From Nibribacter roseus (GTDB lineage: Bacteria; Bacteroidota; Bacteroidia; Cytophagales; Hymenobacteraceae), in NCBI RefSeq assembly GCF_042662225.1, contig NZ_JBHSYQ010000015.1:186001-250000 (forward strand): a stretch of 64,000 nucleotides of DNA. The letters are read 5' to 3'. This document shows positions 60,307-64,000 of the stretch, in pieces (position 1 is the first letter of the stretch; every line of letters starts with the position of its first letter). Under the pieces are notes generated by a model. The model was not told where the DNA came from, made no database searches, and saw only the letters and a list, made by a program, of their open reading frames with translations. The translations under genes and the position numbers were made by a program.

Positions 60307-60352
60307 AAAGCGTTTCGGAGCCGTTTTTTGAAAACCAGCCCCAAAACGCTTT
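60307..60352. repeat. Dispersed 36-bp palindrome, copy 17, extended to 46 bp
   Basis: Core 60312-60347 (left arm GTTTCGGAGCCGTTTT, right arm AAAACCAGCCCCAAAAC) with AAAGC/GCTTT flanks. It lies 18 bases past the pdxA stop and 48 bases from copy 16, the only place with two copies in one gap. Confidence 0.75.
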
Positions 60353-60370
60353 TGTCAGTTTCAAACAAGG

Positions 60371-61378
60371 CTAAACCCCAGCCCGTGTCCGTAGAATATC
60401 AACCGCGGCAAACAAAGCCTCTCTGAAAGAAGTCTCGTCTGCTTTGTTCTGTCCGGCAATGTCATAGGCGGTTCCGTGGTCTGGGGAGGTGCGCACGATG
60501 GGAAGTCCAGCAGTAAAGTTTACCCCAGTTTCAAATGCTAACGTTTTGAAAGGAATCAATCCTTGGTCGTGGTACAGGGCAAGGGTGGCATCAAACTTTT
60601 TATAGCTGCGGGTTCCGAAGAATCCATCGGCGGGGAAAGGGCCGAACACGAGATTCCCTTTTTCCTTTAACTGCTCAATCATAGGTCGAATAATTTCTTC
60701 TTCCTCTTTCCCGAGCAGGCCGTTTTCGCCGGCATGAGGGTTGAGGCCCAGAACGGCAATTTTAGGTTTCTGAATACCGAAGTCCTGGCGCAACGATTTA
60801 TCCAAAATGGTAAGCTTCCGGATGAGCAGTTCTGGCGTGATATGGTTCACTACTTCTTTAAGCGGAATATGCCCAGTGGCTGTAGCGACTCTGAGGTCAT
60901 TAGACACTAAGAACATCAGGCTCTCAGGAGCGTCAAAGTAGGTAGTGAAGAACTCGGTATGGCCTGGGAATTGAAAGCCCTCGCCTTGGGTATTGTCTTT
61001 GTCAATGGGTGCCGTGACTATCGCCTGAATATGCCCCTCTTTTAGATCCTGTGCGGCTCTGAGTAAGGCAGTGCGGGCTAGGTTGCCAGTGGCAGGAGAG
61101 GGAGTGCCGGGAGTAAACTCCACATCCTCTTCTAAGCAATTCACCACGCTCACCTTTTTAGGGTGGAGCTGGTCAAATCCTTGAATTTGCTGAAACCCGA
61201 AGTTCTCTAGGCCCAGCATTTTGCGGTAGCGGTTCACCACGGAACCCATGCCGTAGATGATGGGCTGGCAGTAGTGCAGCACGCGGTTGTCTGCAAGGGT
61301 TTTTAAAATTACTTCAGGGCCAATGCCGCTGATGTCTCCAATAGTGATTCCTATCCGGGGCTTATTTTTTTGCTCCAT
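60371..61378 (-). CDS. pdxA: 4-hydroxythreonine-4-phosphate dehydrogenase
   Basis: Oxidises 4-phosphohydroxy-threonine in the DXP-dependent pyridoxal phosphate pathway. 335 residues. Metal and substrate motifs include GDISGIGPEV, PGHTEFF with a metal His, NPHAGENGLLG and YHDQGLIPFKTLAF, ending in RTSPDHGTAYDIAG. It lies 3 bases after the aminopeptidase gene in the same direction. Confidence 0.97.
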   Translation of the reverse strand: MEQKNKPRIGITIGDISGIGPEVILKTLADNRVLHYCQPIIYGMGSVVNRYRKMLGLENFGFQQIQGFDQLHPKKVSVVNCLEEDVEFTPGTPSPATGNLARTALLRAAQDLKEGHIQAIVTAPIDKDNTQGEGFQFPGHTEFFTTYFDAPESLMFLVSNDLRVATATGHIPLKEVVNHITPELLIRKLTILDKSLRQDFGIQKPKIAVLGLNPHAGENGLLGKEEEEIIRPMIEQLKEKGNLVFGPFPADGFFGTRSYKKFDATLALYHDQGLIPFKTLAFETGVNFTAGLPIVRTSPDHGTAYDIAGQNKADETSFREALFAAVDILRTRAGV

Positions 61379-61381
61379 GGG

Positions 61382-62818
61382 TTAGGCGGTGGCTTGTGAG
61401 GTTAAGAAATGGTACAGTAACCGGACGCTGGAGCCGGTGCCTTGCTTGCCACGGTAAGAGTCGGGACCGGTTAAAAAAGCGGTTCCGGCAATGTCTAGGT
61501 GTACCCACGGGTAATTAGTGAAGAACTGCAGGAACTTGCCCGCCGAAATAGCCCCCGCTTCGGCTCCACCTATATTTTTGAGGTCCGCAATCTCTGACTT
61601 CAGGTGGTCCTGGTATTCATCCCACAGCGGGAACTCCACCAGTCGCTCGTGGCATATGTCCCCGGCTACTTTCAAATCGGTTTTTACTAAATCATCAGCG
61701 GTACCCATCATTACAATGCCCTCGCGGCCAATGGCTCTGGCGGCGGCACCGGTCAAGGTAGCGATATCAATCACTAAAGAAGGATTATACTTCTTCGCGA
61801 AATGCAGCGCATCAGCCAAAATCAAACGACCCTCAGCGTCAGTGTTCAGCACTTCAACGGTGTGGCGGCTGTACATGGTAATCACATCGCCGGGGGCATA
61901 GGCTTTGCCGCTGACCAGATTATCTGTAGCAGGTATCAATCCGATCACGTGCAGCGGAACTTTATTCTTAGCCAGCGCATAAAAAGTACCAGCCACGGCT
62001 GCCGCACCGCTCATGTCAGATTTCATTTGGTCCATGGAGTTAGGAGTGGGCTTAATGCTAAGCCCGCCGGTATCGTATACCACGCCTTTGCCTACTAACA
62101 CGATTGGCTGGGAGTTGGTGGCGTTCTCAGGCTTCCACTCCAGAATGGTAAAGGTAGGCTGCTCGTCGCTGGCTTGGTTTACGGATAAGAGGCCGCCCAT
62201 TTTCAGGCTTTGAATCTGCACCTCGTCCAGCACCTCTACCTGCACGCCGGCTTCTTCTACCAACTTTTTTACCTGCTCGCTGAGCAAGGTGGCGGTTTGC
62301 ATGTTATAGGGCGTGTTCACTAAGTCGCGGGTGCGGTACACGGCCTCCAGCAGGTTGGACAGCTCCGTAACCTGTTTTTCGCCCACGGCCTTGCCACTCA
62401 CCGTTACCTTTTGCAGGCAGGGTGGGGTGGCTTTTTCGGTTTTTAACTTCAGGAATGAATAGTTGCTCAATACAAGCCCCTCAGCTACGTACAATGCAGA
62501 CTCGCCATTGTTCGCGTCAACTAAAGTTACTTCAGACACTTTATCTGCAAGTAGGCGCTGATGGAGAGCGTGCCCGGCTTTACGTAGAGCCTCGTTCGTT
62601 TGAGCCTGCGTTTGCTTAGGCTCAGTGTGGAGCAGGTACAGCTGGTGCGACAGTTTGTTGATGGATATCAACGGGCTTTTCAGGTCCAGCTGGCGGTTGA
62701 TATAATCCAGTTCATCCGCAGTGAATCGCTCTTGGGGGAGTTGGTCGCGGCCCGAAACCAGCACCACCGTGTTGGTTTGTTCGGGTAATGTTGCGGTATA
62801 TGTCAGTTCTGTGCGCAT
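61382..62818 (-). CDS. M17 family leucyl aminopeptidase
   Basis: Cytoplasmic two-metal aminopeptidase, 478 residues from ATG 62818. Metal-binding motifs are GKGVVYDTGGLSIK, MKSDMSGAAAV (Lys and Asp) and the M17 signature NTDAEGRLILADAL. An in-frame extension upstream to 62893 would overlap rsmA and is rejected. It is the first gene before pdxA and is divergent from rsmA, whose promoter lies 8 bases away. Confidence 0.95.
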   Translation of the reverse strand: MRTELTYTATLPEQTNTVVLVSGRDQLPQERFTADELDYINRQLDLKSPLISINKLSHQLYLLHTEPKQTQAQTNEALRKAGHALHQRLLADKVSEVTLVDANNGESALYVAEGLVLSNYSFLKLKTEKATPPCLQKVTVSGKAVGEKQVTELSNLLEAVYRTRDLVNTPYNMQTATLLSEQVKKLVEEAGVQVEVLDEVQIQSLKMGGLLSVNQASDEQPTFTILEWKPENATNSQPIVLVGKGVVYDTGGLSIKPTPNSMDQMKSDMSGAAAVAGTFYALAKNKVPLHVIGLIPATDNLVSGKAYAPGDVITMYSRHTVEVLNTDAEGRLILADALHFAKKYNPSLVIDIATLTGAAARAIGREGIVMMGTADDLVKTDLKVAGDICHERLVEFPLWDEYQDHLKSEIADLKNIGGAEAGAISAGKFLQFFTNYPWVHLDIAGTAFLTGPDSYRGKQGTGSSVRLLYHFLTSQATA

Positions 62819-62826
62819 AAGATGTG

Positions 62827-62834
62827 TATCTTTG
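62827..62834 (+). promoter_or_regulatory. Candidate -7 box of rsmA
   Basis: TATCTTTG matches TAnnTTTG exactly. It is 40 bases before the GTG at 62874 and is the main reason for preferring that start. It lies very close to the divergent aminopeptidase start. Confidence 0.45.
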
Positions 62835-62873
62835 GCCTGCAATATAGCCCTAACAAACGGAAACCGAAAACCT

Positions 62874-63659
62874 GTGAAGCCCGTCCAGCCCAAGAAACAC
62901 CTCGGTCAGCATTTCCTCACCGACCTCAACATTGCCCAGAAGATTGTGGAGGCGCTTCGGCTGCCCAATGGGGTGCAGGAGGTGCTGGAAGTAGGCCCTG
63001 GCATGGGTGTGCTTACGCAGTATCTGGTGCAGCACCCCGAGTATAAAACCACCATTGTAGACATAGACCGGGAGTCCATTGCATGGCTCAACGAGCATTT
63101 CCCGCAACTGGAAGGACGCGTACTTTTCGCCGATTTTCTGAAAACTGACCTGAAAACGCTTTTCTCCGGCAACTTCGCGGTGATAGGCAATTTCCCTTAT
63201 AATATCTCCAGCCAGATTTTCTTCAAGGTGCTGGACCACCGCGACCAAGTGCCCGAAGTGGTGGGCATGATTCAGAAAGAAGTAGCTGAGCGCATTGCCG
63301 CCCCGCACGGCTCCAAAACCTACGGAATTATGAGCGTGCTGCTGCAGGCGTTTTATAATATTGAATATCTGTTCACGGTGCATGAGCATGTATTTAATCC
63401 GCCGCCCAAAGTGAAATCTGCGGTGGTGCGGCTGACGCGTAATGAAGTGGCGCAGTTACCCTGCGACGAGAAACTATTCATAAAAGTAGTGAAAGCCAGC
63501 TTCGCCACGCGCCGCAAAACCCTCCGGAACTGTTTGAAGCCATTCAATTTGCCCCCTGAGTTTATGCAACAGCCCCTGTTTGATAAACGGGCCGAGCAGC
63601 TCTCCGTAGACGAATTTATCCAGCTCACGCTCCAGATACAGGGACAAAATGCAGTCTGA
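62874..63659 (+). CDS. rsmA: 16S rRNA (adenine1518-N6/adenine1519-N6)-dimethyltransferase
   Basis: Dimethylates two adjacent adenines in the 3' hairpin of 16S rRNA (KsgA). 261 residues from a GTG start. The protein opens KPVQPKKHLGQHFLTD, has the SAM motif EVGPGMGVLTQYL, IVDIDRESIAWL for the adenosine, and the catalytic NFPYNISSQ. There is no ATG nearby; the frame is open upstream into the aminopeptidase gene. Its end overlaps mgtE by 11 bases. Confidence 0.95.
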   Translation: MKPVQPKKHLGQHFLTDLNIAQKIVEALRLPNGVQEVLEVGPGMGVLTQYLVQHPEYKTTIVDIDRESIAWLNEHFPQLEGRVLFADFLKTDLKTLFSGNFAVIGNFPYNISSQIFFKVLDHRDQVPEVVGMIQKEVAERIAAPHGSKTYGIMSVLLQAFYNIEYLFTVHEHVFNPPPKVKSAVVRLTRNEVAQLPCDEKLFIKVVKASFATRRKTLRNCLKPFNLPPEFMQQPLFDKRAEQLSVDEFIQLTLQIQGQNAV

Positions 63660-64000
63660 AATCACCCGCGAGTTTATTGACCAGATTGAGGACGCCGTAG
63701 AGCGCCGCGATACCGAGTTCATTCTCTCCAACATGGAGGATATGTACCCGGCTGATATTATCACTGTTCTCTATGAGCTGAACACCGAGCAGAGCAAGTA
63801 CGTCGTAGACCTGCTACCCGCTGAATTGGGTGCAGAAATCCTCAGCGATCTGGACCGTGACATACGCATCAATTTCCTGAAGAACTTCACGAACGAGGAA
63901 ATTGCCCGCTACATAGGCGAGATGGACTCTGACGACGCCGTGGATTTGCTCAACGAGCAGCCCGTGCAGCGCAAAGAGGAAATCATAGCCCTGCTGGAAG
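63649..64000 (+). CDS. mgtE: Magnesium transporter MgtE, N-terminal fragment
   Basis: The first 117 codons are present; the gene runs off the right edge. The sequence (MQSEITREFIDQIEDAVERR, then YPADIITVLYELN and MDSDDAVDLLNEQP) is the MgtE superhelical N domain that senses cytoplasmic Mg2+. CBS domains and the membrane pore would follow outside the window. It starts 11 bases before the rsmA stop, so the two may be co-transcribed. Confidence 0.92.
   Translation, partial: MQSEITREFIDQIEDAVERRDTEFILSNMEDMYPADIITVLYELNTEQSKYVVDLLPAELGAEILSDLDRDIRINFLKNFTNEEIARYIGEMDSDDAVDLLNEQPVQRKEEIIALLE

Noticed and set aside
60134..60364. A 76-codon minus-strand frame upstream of the DUF177 gene.
   Set aside because: It runs through two palindrome copies and the predicted DUF177 promoter and has no domain; a chance frame.

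Overview
The window looks like ordinary chromosome from a member of the Bacteroidota, most likely Cytophagales/Hymenobacteraceae (Rufibacter- or Pontibacter-like; the genus is a guess). The evidence is: type IX secretion C-terminal domains of both kinds, a one-cytochrome (b558-type) succinate dehydrogenase, a TonB receptor/DUF4249 operon, DUF4290 and DUF3109 proteins, efp-accB-accC gene order, and promoters of the Bacteroidetes TTG-N19/20-TAnnTTTG type. About 50 protein genes are present; no tRNA, rRNA, CRISPR array, prophage or insertion sequence was seen.

Layout. 1-3.1 kb: the end of the division cluster (ftsQ tail, ftsA, ftsZ). 3.2-7.6 kb: an FMN reductase and the sdhCAB operon. 7.9-10.6 kb: a large secreted fibronectin-like protein with a gliding-type sorting domain. 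10.8-13.6 kb: fabD and a membrane nucleotide-sugar dehydratase. 14-20 kb: folK with a hydrolase, a polyprenyl synthase, an MBL-fold protein, a DinB gene broken by a stop codon, and a TlpA-like lipoprotein. 20-27 kb: aconitase, a secreted subtilase and a PaaN-type aldehyde dehydrogenase. 27.5-33 kb: a PAS histidine kinase with a receiver protein, and a KtrAB-type potassium system. 33-43 kb: mutS2, murB, an RNA methyltransferase crossed by an assembly gap, DoxX, a hydrolase, a DUF4349 lipoprotein, murA and a DUF4290 gene. 43-53 kb: a PcrA/UvrD helicase and a four-gene outer-membrane operon (small secreted protein, TonB receptor, DUF4249 lipoprotein, plug-bearing protein). 53-64 kb: a DUF3109 gene, efp-accB-accC, DUF177-rpmF-plsX-fabH, pepA-type peptidase with pdxA, rsmA and the start of mgtE.

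How the genes fit together. Fatty-acid and envelope synthesis is spread over several loci (fabD; accBC; plsX-fabH; murA; murB; division genes). Respiration and central metabolism are represented by sdhCAB and acnA. Surface biology is represented by two T9SS cargo proteins and the TonB operon.

The most unusual signal is not a gene. Seventeen copies of a 36-bp imperfect palindrome (arms GTTTTAGGCCTGTTTT and AAAACAGGCCTAAAAC around a 3-base loop) sit between genes. Seven of the eight convergent gene pairs have one in the gap, and the eighth (ftsZ/FMN reductase) has an inside-out version made of the same words. Individual copies carry paired changes in both arms, so the ability to fold appears to be kept. 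I do not recognise this as a named element.
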